From TCS55 sp964343505 (lineage in GTDB: Bacteria; Fidelibacterota; Marinisomatia; Marinisomatales; TCS55): a DNA stretch of 39,239 nt. The position numbers and the translations under genes are program-made. How positions within the stretch are numbered: the first letter of the stretch is position 1; every line of letters starts with the position of its first letter. The stretch covers positions 1-39,239 of the forward strand of contig CAYFJU010000023.1 of assembly GCA_964343505.1 (NCBI GenBank), written 5' to 3'. Under the pieces are notes generated by a model. The model saw only the letters and a list, made by a program, of their open reading frames with translations, made no database searches and had not been told where the DNA came from. This document shows positions 31,407 through 39,239 of this stretch, piece by piece.

Positions 31407-32933
31407 ATGAAATCCATTTTAAAAGAACTTGGTATTGATGATGTGAATTATGGCGCCTGTTCAGGCGCCGGTAAATGGTCATCTTCTCAGGATGGCGGAT
31501 TGTTGGAATCAATCAATCCAGCGACAGGTGAGATTATCGCCGGCGTTTATCAGGCGACGGAATCTGATTATGAACGCATTGTGCAAGAAGCGGAAGCCGC
31601 CTTTAAAGATTTTCGCAAAGTGCCGGCGCCGGTGCGTGGTCAGCTTGTTCGTGAAATGGGTGATGCGCTGCGTGAGAAGAAAGATGCGCTTGGCAGTCTC
31701 GTATCCATGGAAATGGGAAAGATAAAACAGGAAGGCGACGGGGAAGTCCAGGAAATGATTGATATTGCCGATTTCGCCGTGGGGCAGTCCCGCATGCTTT
31801 ACGGAAAAACCATGCATTCGGAACGTCCCGATCACCGCATGTATGAGCAGTGGCATCCAATGGGAGCGATTGGGGTGATCTCCGCATTTAATTTTCCCGT
31901 AGCTGTTTGGGCATGGAATGCATTTATCGCCGCTATTTGCGGGGATACAACAATCTGGAAACCATCCTCCAGTACACCCCTGTGCGCCATTGCGGTCCAG
32001 AATATTTGCAATGATGTGATGGAGAAAAACGGTTATACAGGAATTTTTTCATCCGTAATTGGGCGCGGCTCTGTCGTTGGCGAAAAAATGTTGAATGATA
32101 AACGATTACCCCTCATTTCATTTACGGGCTCCACGGCTATGGGGCGTCATGTCAGTTCAACGGTTTCGGGCCGGTTTGGAAAGACCATCCTGGAATTGGG
32201 GGGGAATAATGCGATTATTATCGACGAAACAGCGAACCTGGATATGGCTATACCCGCTGTGGCATTCGGTGCTGTAGGGACTGCCGGCCAGCGCTGCACG
32301 TCAACGCGGCGAATCCTGATTCATGAAACCATTATGGACTCCTTTTTAGACCGGTTGGTCAATGCTTACCAGCAAGTTAATATCGGTAATCCGATGGAAG
32401 ATGGCACCTTGATGGGACCGCTTGTGAATGAAAATGCGGTGAATGACTACCTGGATGCCATCGAAGCGGTGAAGGAAGCCGGCGGTGAAGTTCTGAGCGG
32501 CGGATCTCAATTAGAAGGGGATGGCAATTTTGTAACCCCAACCATTGTTAAAGCCAAGAATGAATGGGAAATTGTCCAAACGGAAACATTTGCACCAATT
32601 CTTTATGTGATTCCATTTGAAAAATTAGAAGAAGCGGTTGAAATGCATAATGACGTTCCCCAGGGATTATCCTCTGCCATGTTCACCACCAATGTTGCTC
32701 ATGCGGAATATTTTTTATCCCATCGGGGTAGCGATTGCGGTATTGCCAATATTAATATTGGGACGTCCGGTGCTGAGATCGGCGGTGCTTTTGGCGGTGA
32801 AAAAGAAACGGGCGGTGGCCGCGAGTCCGGTTCAGATGCATGGAAGCAATACATGCGCCGGCAAACCAATACACTGAATTGGAGTGCCGAGCTGCCCTTG
32901 GCTCAGGGGATAGAATTTGATTTAAGTGAATAG
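31407..32933 (+). CDS. Aldehyde dehydrogenase, ALDH7-type (probable alpha-aminoadipate-semialdehyde dehydrogenase)
   Basis: NAD-dependent dehydrogenase of 508 residues, closest by eye to antiquitin/ALDH7 (AmaB). Conserved stretches are REMGDALREKKDALGSLVSM, EMGKIKQEGDGEVQEMIDI, ISAFNFPVAVWAWN and SFTGSTAMGRHV. The catalytic residues are E263 in LELGGNNA and C297 in GTAGQRCTSTRR. The C-terminus (SGAEIGGAFGGEKETGGGRE, then SGSDAWKQYMRR) is a hallmark of this subfamily. It oxidises alpha-aminoadipate semialdehyde, the product of lysine 6-aminotransferase, to alpha-aminoadipate. The next gene is that aminotransferase, which supports the call. AGGAAA before the ATG serves as ribosome site and overlaps the stop of the previous gene. 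Confidence 0.9.
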   Translation: MKSILKELGIDDVNYGACSGAGKWSSSQDGGLLESINPATGEIIAGVYQATESDYERIVQEAEAAFKDFRKVPAPVRGQLVREMGDALREKKDALGSLVSMEMGKIKQEGDGEVQEMIDIADFAVGQSRMLYGKTMHSERPDHRMYEQWHPMGAIGVISAFNFPVAVWAWNAFIAAICGDTTIWKPSSSTPLCAIAVQNICNDVMEKNGYTGIFSSVIGRGSVVGEKMLNDKRLPLISFTGSTAMGRHVSSTVSGRFGKTILELGGNNAIIIDETANLDMAIPAVAFGAVGTAGQRCTSTRRILIHETIMDSFLDRLVNAYQQVNIGNPMEDGTLMGPLVNENAVNDYLDAIEAVKEAGGEVLSGGSQLEGDGNFVTPTIVKAKNEWEIVQTETFAPILYVIPFEKLEEAVEMHNDVPQGLSSAMFTTNVAHAEYFLSHRGSDCGIANINIGTSGAEIGGAFGGEKETGGGRESGSDAWKQYMRRQTNTLNWSAELPLAQGIEFDLSE

Positions 32934-32970
32934 CGTATCACGCATAATATGAATGAATATGGAATAGAAT

Positions 32971-34290
32971 ATGACTAATATTGTAGCTGGAAATGTGCGA
33001 GAGAGTATTGGCCAATATATGCTGGCCGATGGTATGGATCATGTAATCGACTTGGAAAAAAGTCATGGTTCATGGCTGGTAGATGAACGTGATGAAAAAG
33101 AATATTTGGATTTATTTTCCATGTTTGCATCCATGTCAGTGGGATATAACCATCCCTATGTTTTAGAAAATAAAGAACGGCTCACCATTGCCGCCCTCAA
33201 TAAACCGACCAACTCCGATATTTATTCGACCCAAATGGCGGAGTTTGTAGCTGCCATGGGACGGCTGGCTCAACCCGATTACCTGCCCTATGCTTTTTAT
33301 GTGGAAGGCGGTTCCCTGGCCGTGGAAAATGCCCTGAAGACAGCTTTCGATTGGAAGGTGCGAAAGAATTTATCCGCCGGGAAAAAAGAAGGCGGTTCAA
33401 AAATCCTCCATTTTAAAGAAGGTTTTCATGGCCGTTCCGGCTATACTCTGACGCTTACGGATTCTCCCGATCAACGTAAAACACAGTATTTTCCAAAATT
33501 TGACTGGCCGCGAATTGATAATCCGAAGTTGCATTTCCCCGCATCAGATGTTGTCATTGAAGATGTCAAGCGGGAAGAAGCGAAAGCGGTTCAACAAATT
33601 GAAGACGCTCTGACTCAATATCCAGGTGAAATTGCCGGCCTCATTATTGAACCGATACAGGGCGAGGGTGGCGATAACCATTTTAGGGAATCATTTTTCC
33701 GTCAATTGAGGAAACTGGCTGATTCCCATGAATTTCTCCTGATTTATGACGAGGTGCAGACGGGCGGCGGTATCACAGGCAAGATGTGGGCGCACCAGCA
33801 TTATGGGGACGATTGCCGGCCGGATATTATTAGTTTCGGTAAAAAAACACAGGTTTGCGGCATTTTTGCCGGTCATCGCTTAGATGAAGTTGGTGGTCAT
33901 GTATTTAAAGAATCCAGCCGCATCAATTCGACCTGGGGCGGCAACCTGGTGGATATGGTCCGCTTTACGATTTATTTGGAAATCATTGAGCAGGAAAAGC
34001 TGCTGGAACAGGTCTCCGAAAATGGCGCCTATTTACAAAAAGGATTGGAAACACTACAAAAAAATCACCCCGAAGTTGTATCCAATGTGCGCAACAGGGG
34101 CCTCTTTGGCGCTTTTGATTTAAGTAGTTCTGAACAGCGTGATAAAGCACTCAGATTGATCGCTGAAGAAGGTGCTTTGATGTTAGGCTGCGGTCATACT
34201 TCCATTCGATTCCGGCCTCATTTAAATATATCCCAATCCGAAATTGATCAGGGGCTGGGCATGATCAATCGGGCGATGAATCGTCTATAG
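32971..34290 (+). CDS. lat: L-lysine 6-aminotransferase
   Basis: Transfers the epsilon-amino group of lysine to 2-oxoglutarate, giving alpha-aminoadipate semialdehyde. The 439 residues carry the Lat-specific motifs YEVEGGS-type FYVEGGSLAVENALK, FKEGFHGRSGYTLTLTDS, IIEPIQGEGGDNHFR and LLIYDEVQTGGGITGKMWAH. The PLP lysine lies in SFGKKTQVCGIFAG, a stretch typical of Lat, not of ornithine or acetylornithine aminotransferases. The C-terminus IRFRPHLNISQSEID is also as expected. It lies 37 bases after the ALDH gene and five bases before rsmI. Confidence 0.92.
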   Translation: MTNIVAGNVRESIGQYMLADGMDHVIDLEKSHGSWLVDERDEKEYLDLFSMFASMSVGYNHPYVLENKERLTIAALNKPTNSDIYSTQMAEFVAAMGRLAQPDYLPYAFYVEGGSLAVENALKTAFDWKVRKNLSAGKKEGGSKILHFKEGFHGRSGYTLTLTDSPDQRKTQYFPKFDWPRIDNPKLHFPASDVVIEDVKREEAKAVQQIEDALTQYPGEIAGLIIEPIQGEGGDNHFRESFFRQLRKLADSHEFLLIYDEVQTGGGITGKMWAHQHYGDDCRPDIISFGKKTQVCGIFAGHRLDEVGGHVFKESSRINSTWGGNLVDMVRFTIYLEIIEQEKLLEQVSENGAYLQKGLETLQKNHPEVVSNVRNRGLFGAFDLSSSEQRDKALRLIAEEGALMLGCGHTSIRFRPHLNISQSEIDQGLGMINRAMNRL

Positions 34291-34295
34291 GTTCC

Positions 34296-34988
34296 ATGCC
34301 TGAAAGCAGTGTACTTTATATCGTTTCCACCCCCATAGGAAACCTGGAGGATATTACCTTTCGGGCCCTGCGCATCTTAAAAGAATCCTCCCTAATCGCC
34401 GCTGAAGATACGCGGCAGACAAAAAAACTGTTGGACCATTATGAAATATCCACCCCCATGGTGAGCTATTTTGAGCATAACCGGTTTACGCGCATCCCCC
34501 AGATTATTGATCATTTGAATTCGGGAAAGGACATTTCGGTTGTTACCGACGCCGGGACGCCGGGGATTAGCGATCCCGCCTATAAATTGATTCGGGCCGC
34601 AATTGAAGCGGATGCGAGGGTGGAAGCCATTCCGGGCGCTTCAGCATCCATCACTGCTTTGGTCGCCTCAGGTTTACCAACCGACCGCTTCATCTTTGAA
34701 GGATTCTTGCCCAATAAAAAAGGGCGGAAGGCTAAACTCGACCGTTTACGTGCCATTGATGCGACCATTATTTTTTATGAAAGTCCCAAGCGCATCCTGC
34801 GCACGCTGAAGGATATCCTTGAAAATATCGGAGACCGACCGGCGGTGATCGGGCGTGAACTTACGAAGTTGCACGAAGAAATGATTCGCGGTAAAGTTTC
34901 CGAATTATTATCGTATTTTAATCATCATACACCACGCGGTGAATTTGTTATTATGATTGGTAAGGATGACCCGAATGTCTACTTTTAG
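34296..34988 (+). CDS. rsmI: 16S rRNA 2'-O-ribose C1402 methyltransferase
   Basis: SAM-dependent enzyme that methylates the ribose of C1402 in the decoding site of 16S rRNA. The 230 residues are of the tetrapyrrole-methylase type: YIVSTPIGNLEDITFRAL at the N-terminus, AAEDTRQTKKLLDHY, VTDAGTPGISDP, IPGASASITALVASGLP, and IFYESPKRI. It lacks the C-terminal extension found in some homologues. It begins 5 bases after lat and overlaps tmk by 14 bases. Confidence 0.95.
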   Translation: MPESSVLYIVSTPIGNLEDITFRALRILKESSLIAAEDTRQTKKLLDHYEISTPMVSYFEHNRFTRIPQIIDHLNSGKDISVVTDAGTPGISDPAYKLIRAAIEADARVEAIPGASASITALVASGLPTDRFIFEGFLPNKKGRKAKLDRLRAIDATIIFYESPKRILRTLKDILENIGDRPAVIGRELTKLHEEMIRGKVSELLSYFNHHTPRGEFVIMIGKDDPNVYF

Positions 34989-35604
34989 AGGAAAGTTCAT
35001 CACATTTGAAGGTATTGATGGGTGCGGAAAAAGCACACAGGTCAAAATGCTGGTGGAAACTATGAACCAGGCCGGGACAAAAACAATTTTAGTCAGAGAA
35101 CCGGGGGGGACCACCATTTCTGAGGAAATTCGAGAAATTCTCCTCCATCGTCATTTGGATGATATTTGCGATCGGACCGAAGCGCTGCTCATGACCGGCA
35201 GCCGGGCCCAATTAACTTATGAGGTGATTCAACCCAATCTCAACGCCGGGGCCAACGTCATTGCTGACCGTTACACCGACTCTACCCTGGCTTATCAAGG
35301 AGGCGGAAGAAAAATTAACTTAGACTGGCTCATAAAATTAAATCAATTCGCCACTTATGATTTGGAACCTGACGTTACTTTTTTCGTAGATGTTTTACCG
35401 GAGGAGGCATCCCGGAGAAAAAGCATGGAAAAAGACCGAATCGAGCGCGCCGGAATTGAATTGCAGGCCAACGTCCGAAATGCCTATCTTGATTTAGCCA
35501 ACCGCTTTCATGAACGATTTGTTGTAATCGATGGGCATGATTCAATCGGCAATATCCATGGATCCATTTTAGCAGAATTGAGGAGAAGACAACTGATATC
35601 ATGA
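34975..35604 (+). CDS. tmk: Thymidylate kinase
   Basis: Phosphorylates dTMP to dTDP with ATP. From the ATG at 34975 the product has 209 residues. The P-loop is FEGIDGCGKST (residues 11-21), followed by VREPGGTTISEEIRE with the DR/E-type base-binding stretch. ADRYTDSTLAYQGGGR contains the DR motif and TLAYQG. The LID region is RKSMEKDRIERAG. An upstream TTG at 34957 would lengthen the overlap with rsmI and add no conserved residue. The last four bases (ATGA) overlap ctpA. Confidence 0.95.
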   Translation: MSTFRGKFITFEGIDGCGKSTQVKMLVETMNQAGTKTILVREPGGTTISEEIREILLHRHLDDICDRTEALLMTGSRAQLTYEVIQPNLNAGANVIADRYTDSTLAYQGGGRKINLDWLIKLNQFATYDLEPDVTFFVDVLPEEASRRKSMEKDRIERAGIELQANVRNAYLDLANRFHERFVVIDGHDSIGNIHGSILAELRRRQLIS

Positions 35605-37250
35605 AAAAATATTTATTCAAACTCATTATCCCTTTTGCAGTTTTAACAGCCGTTGCTTCACTGGCGGTTACTCAATCTAGTTTTTATCGCAAGATTGGTC
35701 AATCGCAGCGCCTGTTTAATCAGGTGTATAACCAGATATTTGCCACCTATGTGGATGAACTCGACCCGGAGGCCTTCACCAAAGCCAGTATCCAGGGTAT
35801 CACCCGTAATTTAGACCCCTATACCGTATATATGGTTGAAGATGAACAGCATCAGGTGAACCTGCTCAGTAAAGGGAAATATGGCGGTGTCGGTATTCAA
35901 TTAGGATATCGGAATAAAACCATGTCGGTGGTGGCGCCCATGGATGGGGGGCCGGCCAAAAAAGCAGGCATCCTGAGCGGTGATATCATTTTGATGGTTG
36001 ATGGCGAAGATGTGAAAAAAATGAATTTTGATGATGCAGCGGCAAAAATCCGCGGGGAGAAGGGAACAAAAGTAACATTAACGGTAAAACGGTTTGGTGA
36101 AGATGAGCCGATCGTTTTCAATTTAATTCGGTCCGATATTAGGGTGAAGGATGTGACCTACTCGGGGATGCTTTCTCCAACGACAGGATATGTGCGCTTG
36201 AACCGTTTTTCACGCAATACCCCTAATGAAATGCATAGCGCATTCAAATCACTGCTGGATCAGGACGCAAAAGAACTCATTATCGATTTACGAGATAATC
36301 CCGGCGGTCTGCTTTCTTCCGCCGTGTCCCTCCTCGATATGGTCATTAAAAAGGACAGTCCCTTGGTTTCCACGAAGGGTAGGACCAAAGATTCAAACCG
36401 GACATTTTTCTCCAGGCGAAAACCGTTGATCCCTTCTGATGTAAAAATTGCGGTACTGATTAACCAGGGCAGTGCATCAGCAAGCGAAATCGTTGCCGGG
36501 GCGATTCAGGATTTGGACCGCGGTGTTGTGCTGGGTCAAAAATCATTTGGTAAAGGCCTGGTCCAAACCCAGTTCCCCATTGATGATAAGCGCAGTGTCA
36601 AAGTGACCACGGCGCGATACTATGTGCCCAGCGGCCGCTTCATTCAAAAGCGGGATTATATTGATGAAAAATATGTTCTGAATAAAACTGAAGAAGATTC
36701 CGTCTTTACAACATTGGGCGGCCGACGAGTTCTGGGTAACGGGGGGATTACACCCGATTCAACCATCGCTCCGGAACTCATGCAATCCCTATCCAGTCAA
36801 TATTGGCGGAAAGGTTATTTCTACTCATTCGCGCAACAAAATAAACATCATTACAAAACGTTTTCAGATGTGGAAAATGACAATTCCATCATGGATAAAT
36901 TTCAACAATTCATTCAGGAACAGGATGATATCCTGCTCCCGGGAGAAAAAGAATTAGGGACGGTGACAGATAGAATCACCGAATTGGACAGTACGAATTT
37001 CGAAGTCAACCAAGCTTTGGAAGTCATTTCTAATTTTTATTCTGCACAGGAAAATCAACGGATGACATTAGAATCGGAAGATATCCGCCAAGTGATCATG
37101 TTGGAATTCGCAGGGTTGATGAATGGGCCTGAGGGCAGACTGAAACAGGCCTTAAAGGATGATAATACGGTGCAAACAGCTTTAGATATTCTTCGAAAGA
37201 ATTCCGTTTACGAGCTGGCTTTAACGCCGACAGAGGTTTTTCAAAATTAA
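35601..37250 (+). CDS. ctpA: C-terminal processing peptidase, S41 family
   Basis: Exported serine protease of 549 residues cutting proteins near their C-termini. The N-terminal hydrophobic stretch (LIIPFAVLTAVASLAV) is a signal or anchor. A PDZ domain lies at about residues 90-170 (YGGVGIQLGYRN, GGPAKKAGILSGDIILMVDG). The catalytic core has ELIIDLRDNPGGLLSSA, then GSASASEIVAGAIQD with S293 as likely nucleophile, and GQKSFGKGLVQ with the general-base lysine K318. The following KVTTARYYVPSGRFIQ matches the family. The C-terminal 170 residues are helical and less conserved. It overlaps tmk by ATGA and ends the operon. Confidence 0.95.
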   Translation: MKKYLFKLIIPFAVLTAVASLAVTQSSFYRKIGQSQRLFNQVYNQIFATYVDELDPEAFTKASIQGITRNLDPYTVYMVEDEQHQVNLLSKGKYGGVGIQLGYRNKTMSVVAPMDGGPAKKAGILSGDIILMVDGEDVKKMNFDDAAAKIRGEKGTKVTLTVKRFGEDEPIVFNLIRSDIRVKDVTYSGMLSPTTGYVRLNRFSRNTPNEMHSAFKSLLDQDAKELIIDLRDNPGGLLSSAVSLLDMVIKKDSPLVSTKGRTKDSNRTFFSRRKPLIPSDVKIAVLINQGSASASEIVAGAIQDLDRGVVLGQKSFGKGLVQTQFPIDDKRSVKVTTARYYVPSGRFIQKRDYIDEKYVLNKTEEDSVFTTLGGRRVLGNGGITPDSTIAPELMQSLSSQYWRKGYFYSFAQQNKHHYKTFSDVENDNSIMDKFQQFIQEQDDILLPGEKELGTVTDRITELDSTNFEVNQALEVISNFYSAQENQRMTLESEDIRQVIMLEFAGLMNGPEGRLKQALKDDNTVQTALDILRKNSVYELALTPTEVFQN

Positions 37251-37627
37251 GGTATAAATGGGAAGGGTTTGTAAAACCCAATAGGTTTCATCGGTCTAAT
37301 GTCCCCAAAGATGATGGGGCATGTTTTGTTTTCTTTATAAAAATTCTTTACTTGTATTGCTATATCTAATGCATCAAATCTAGGTTTCAATTATTTACGA
37401 ATTCGGGTTGAGGTTGGTCGTTTAATTCCATAATTTTACCTTTAAAATATGCTAATACGCTACGTTAACCATATTAATTTAGTAATACGTGGAATAACAC
37501 CCATTAAATTTCCTGATTCCTATCATAATATATCAATAGATGGTTGTTTTTCCCAGTCCATAAGGGTGATATGAAGCAAAAGTTTCCGCATATTGACACT
37601 GTTGGCCTTAAGAAGAAGGAAATCCGC
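37251..37627. other. Gene-free region between ctpA and the esterase gene
   Basis: Contains a small hairpin GGGTTT/AAACCC (37265-37279), a terminator, and then about 200 AT-rich bases that probably hold the esterase promoter. No open frame here resembles a protein; the in-frame extension upstream of the esterase start has no conserved features. Confidence 0.5.
37300..37334 (+). terminator. Rho-independent terminator after ctpA
   Basis: TG-CCCCA (37300-37307, one bulged T) pairs with TGGGGCA (37315-37321), followed by the T-rich tail TGTTTTGTTTTCTTT. It lies 50 bases after the ctpA stop. Confidence 0.75.
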
Positions 37628-38452
37628 GTGAATAGAATATGCATACTCTTTACGACTTTGTTATTAGCTGCCAATGCCTGCTTTGCCGAAGATATTGATC
37701 TATTTATGCTTGCAGGACAATCGAATGCCCAAGGTTGGACGGGTGATGCTACATATTATCCGAAAGATTCAGAGCAATTGGATCAGTCCATTCGGTTCTA
37801 CTGGGTTACCCCAAAGCACAGCTCTTCGGGTGGTGAATGGACTAGCCTGAAAGCTCAAGGTGGAAGATTCAAGAATGGACACTTTGGTCTTGAGGTTACC
37901 TTTGCTCGTTCCCTAAGGAAGGTGGGTTACAATCCAGCAATATTCAAGTATTCCCTTGGTGGAACCAGTTTAGCTGGCGATTGGAAGGGACCCGGTGACG
38001 GCAAGATGTATGATCAAATGATTAAGGAATTCGACAAAGCCTTATTGCTCCTACGTAATCAGGGGCATAAGGTCAAGATACGTGGCTTTATTTGGATTCA
38101 GGGGGAGAGTGATGCCGACACTCCTTCAATGGCCAATGCTTACAAGGGGAGACTCAATACGCTGATTGATGATATCCGCCGGAACGTCGCCAAGAACCCA
38201 CAACTTGCTGTTATCCTCGGGGTAGATGAACAACACCCTTGGGTCAAAAGACGACACCCCCAAGTTGTCCACGCTCAACAGACTCTGGCAAAAGCAGACA
38301 AGCATACTGTCTTCACAACCATGATGGGGTTGGAAAAAGCAGATAGCACTCACTTGACGCCAAAAGGACTTGAGGAGCATGGCAGACGTATCTACACTGC
38401 CTATAAGGAAATAACAAAAGGCCAACAAAAGAATGCACCTGACAAAAAATAG
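37628..38452 (+). CDS. Exported SGNH/SASA-type carbohydrate esterase
   Basis: Secreted hydrolase of about 274 residues, probably removing acetyl groups from polysaccharides or sialic-acid-like sugars. The GTG at 37628 follows the ribosome site AGAAGGA and gives a clean signal peptide (ICILFTTLLLAANACFA); upstream in-frame starts at 37544 and 37571 would bury it. Block I is MLAGQSNAQGW with the nucleophilic Ser, then GGTSLAGDW, block III FIWIQGESDAD, and the His block DSTHLTPKG with the Asp-x-x-His pair. This is the SASA (sialate O-acetylesterase/CE6-like) pattern. It lies alone after a terminator, next to insertion-sequence remnants, so it may be an acquired accessory gene. Confidence 0.85.
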   Translation: MNRICILFTTLLLAANACFAEDIDLFMLAGQSNAQGWTGDATYYPKDSEQLDQSIRFYWVTPKHSSSGGEWTSLKAQGGRFKNGHFGLEVTFARSLRKVGYNPAIFKYSLGGTSLAGDWKGPGDGKMYDQMIKEFDKALLLLRNQGHKVKIRGFIWIQGESDADTPSMANAYKGRLNTLIDDIRRNVAKNPQLAVILGVDEQHPWVKRRHPQVVHAQQTLAKADKHTVFTTMMGLEKADSTHLTPKGLEEHGRRIYTAYKEITKGQQKNAPDKK

Positions 38453-38472
38453 CTGCGCCATTTTTTGCAGGT
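38437..38472. terminator. Hairpin overlapping the esterase stop, terminator-like
   Basis: The 14 bases at 38437-38450, which contain the last codons and stop of the esterase, pair with 38460-38472 with one bulged A. The paired arms themselves contain A6 and T6 runs, so the hairpin could end transcription from either direction. Confidence 0.5.
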
Positions 38473-38539
38473 GATTCCAACCGTTAACTGCCAATACGAT
38501 TAACCGGAAGAATATTTATCTAAAATTGGAGTCAAGTAG

Positions 38540-38770
38540 ATGAAGCCGCAAATGAAAAATAAAATATTGATGTCCACAATGAACCGCCTGCTCTACTACC
38601 TTTGTATAGTTCTTATGGTAGCTGGCATCAGCCTTTGGGTTTTGACTGTGTTGCAAGCCTTTTTTGGCGTTGAGATTTTCGACGAACCTCCAGGGATTCT
38701 TGGTGTCGCATTTGCCACGATTGGCGGGCTCATGTTCGCAGGGTTCAGGTACAACCGCCAGGAGAGCTAA
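38540..38770 (+). CDS. Small membrane protein, function unknown
   Basis: Protein of 76 residues with two likely membrane helices (LLYYLCIVLMVAGISLWVL and GILGVAFATIGGLMFAGF) joined by a short acidic loop (FGVEIFDEPPG). It ends in a charged tail (RYNRQES). GGAG at 38527-38530 lies 9 bases before the ATG, a good ribosome site. I do not recognise the family. It sits between the esterase and insertion-sequence remnants. Confidence 0.6.
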   Translation: MKPQMKNKILMSTMNRLLYYLCIVLMVAGISLWVLTVLQAFFGVEIFDEPPGILGVAFATIGGLMFAGFRYNRQES

Positions 38771-38942
38771 TCGTTCAACACTACAAGCGCGCGAGTTTGT
38801 TCGGTAGGTTTTTCAAGGCCTTCGTATATATAAAACCGGTATTGGTAATCCTAAATGAATAAATTGATTTAATTCATATATAGTGTGAACTATTCATGAG
38901 TGGTATTGACAGTTTGCCTGAAAAAGAGATGTGGCCACCATG

Positions 38943-38990
38943 CTCCTTTGAAGTTGTATTTTCAACTTCAAACAAAACAACAAAAAGGAG
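38943..38990 (+). promoter_or_regulatory. Leader hairpin able to hide the ribosome site of the transposase stub
   Basis: TTTGAAGTTG (38947-38956) pairs with CAACTTCAAA (38963-38972), a perfect 10-pair stem. Just outside, CTCCTTT (38943-38949) is complementary to AAAGGAG (38984-38990), the strong ribosome site 7 bases before the ATG at 38998. The two pairings overlap by three bases, so they can compete or stack. Hidden ribosome sites are common in insertion sequences, where they limit read-in translation. Confidence 0.5.
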
Positions 38991-38997
38991 TCTAAAA

Positions 38998-39108
38998 ATG
39001 ACCACATCTAAATCTCTGGCAAATCAACGGTTAAGCCTACTGCTGTATGCCCAAGAAATCAACAATATTTCTCAAGTGACACTTGGAGAGACATGGTTTA
39101 CACATTGA
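38998..39108 (+). pseudogene. N-terminal stub of an IS481-like transposase
   Basis: Strong ribosome site AAAGGAG before ATG. The 36 codons begin MTTSKSLANQRLSLLLYAQE and continue INNISQ, which recalls the start of the helix-turn-helix domain in IS481-type transposases (QRLS-L--A-ELGN-SQA-R). The frame then leaves the family (VTLGETWFTH) and stops, ten bases before a long inverted repeat. The catalytic DDE domain is absent. The upstream in-frame extension to 38896 lies in the leader and is not used. The family call rests on about 20 residues. Confidence 0.5.
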
Positions 39109-39117
39109 TAATTTAAG

Positions 39118-39212
39118 TGCACTGACCACGACTTTATCTGACAGTGGTATCCTTTCCGGTTTGATTATGTCAGATCAAGCTGCAACTGTCAGATAAAGTC
39201 GTGGTCAGTGCA
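39118..39212. repeat. Near-terminal 28-base perfect inverted repeat (probable IS ends)
   Basis: Bases 39118-39145 are the exact reverse complement of 39185-39212, separated by 39 bases. The inner part of each arm contains TATCTGACAG/CTGTCAGATA, and the spacer has a third related motif (TGTCAGATCAAG at 39169-39180). Two such ends so close, next to a cut transposase gene, suggest abutting insertion-sequence ends. A strong DNA hairpin also forms. Confidence 0.7.
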
Positions 39213-39239
39213 TTTGATACGATATTCATAATCGGCTAA

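Overview
The window looks like a piece of chromosome from a Gram-negative bacterium of the Fibrobacterota-Chlorobiota-Bacteroidota (FCB) superphylum, most likely a marine Marinimicrobia (SAR406)-type organism. This rests on recognising families, not on a search. The clues are a giant secreted protein ending in a type IX-style sorting domain with an NYPNPFNP motif, a DUF6029-like outer-membrane protein, an Omp28-like lipoprotein, many TPR lipoproteins and weak Shine-Dalgarno sites. UGA ends several genes here (the giant gene, the 24.4 kb TPR gene, pyrD, the lipid kinase gene, tmk), so the standard bacterial code applies.

Layout: (1) 0.1-7.9 kb is a plus-strand run gltX-glnS, a CsgG/TolB-like secreted protein, a TlpA-like thioredoxin, a DUF6029-like barrel protein and an Omp28-like lipoprotein. 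The last gene has an in-frame UGA exactly where the first cysteine of a CGPC motif belongs, followed by a bacterial SECIS-like hairpin. I read it as an undescribed selenoprotein and as the main discovery here. (2) 7.9-9.0 kb holds tRNA-Gln(CUG), tRNA-Arg(ACG) and tRNA-Glu(CUC), three terminators and a structured non-coding stretch. (3) 9.0-19.4 kb holds a very acidic envelope protein, a 2779-residue Ig-repeat secreted protein, a TPR lipoprotein, tadA and tRNA-Ser(CGA). (4) 19.4-24.3 kb holds a probably 5'-truncated membrane-protein gene touching the tRNA, an M28 peptidase lipoprotein, a 450-bp gap with three related palindromes, then small genes on alternating strands (2OG-Fe oxygenase, BolA, DUF1232-like, zinc ribbon, PEGA-like).

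(5) 24.4-30.0 kb is a plus-strand run of a TPR lipoprotein, pyrK-pyrD, an RlpA-like lipoprotein, a lipid kinase and cdsA. (6) 30.1-34.3 kb is a probable lysine-degradation cluster: an ornithine-aminotransferase-like enzyme, an ALDH7-type aminoadipate-semialdehyde dehydrogenase and lysine 6-aminotransferase. (7) 34.3-37.3 kb is rsmI-tmk-ctpA with overlapping ends. (8) 37.3-39.2 kb looks accessory: an SGNH/SASA esterase, a small membrane protein, the N-terminal stub of an IS481-like transposase and a long near-perfect inverted repeat at the edge.

The genes connect in several ways. gltX and glnS charge the tRNA-Glu and tRNA-Gln found downstream. TadA would make inosine in the tRNA-Arg(ACG). TlpA, DUF6029 and the putative selenoprotein form a candidate envelope redox unit. 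No selA, selB, selC or selD is in the window, so the selenocysteine claim depends on the rest of the genome.
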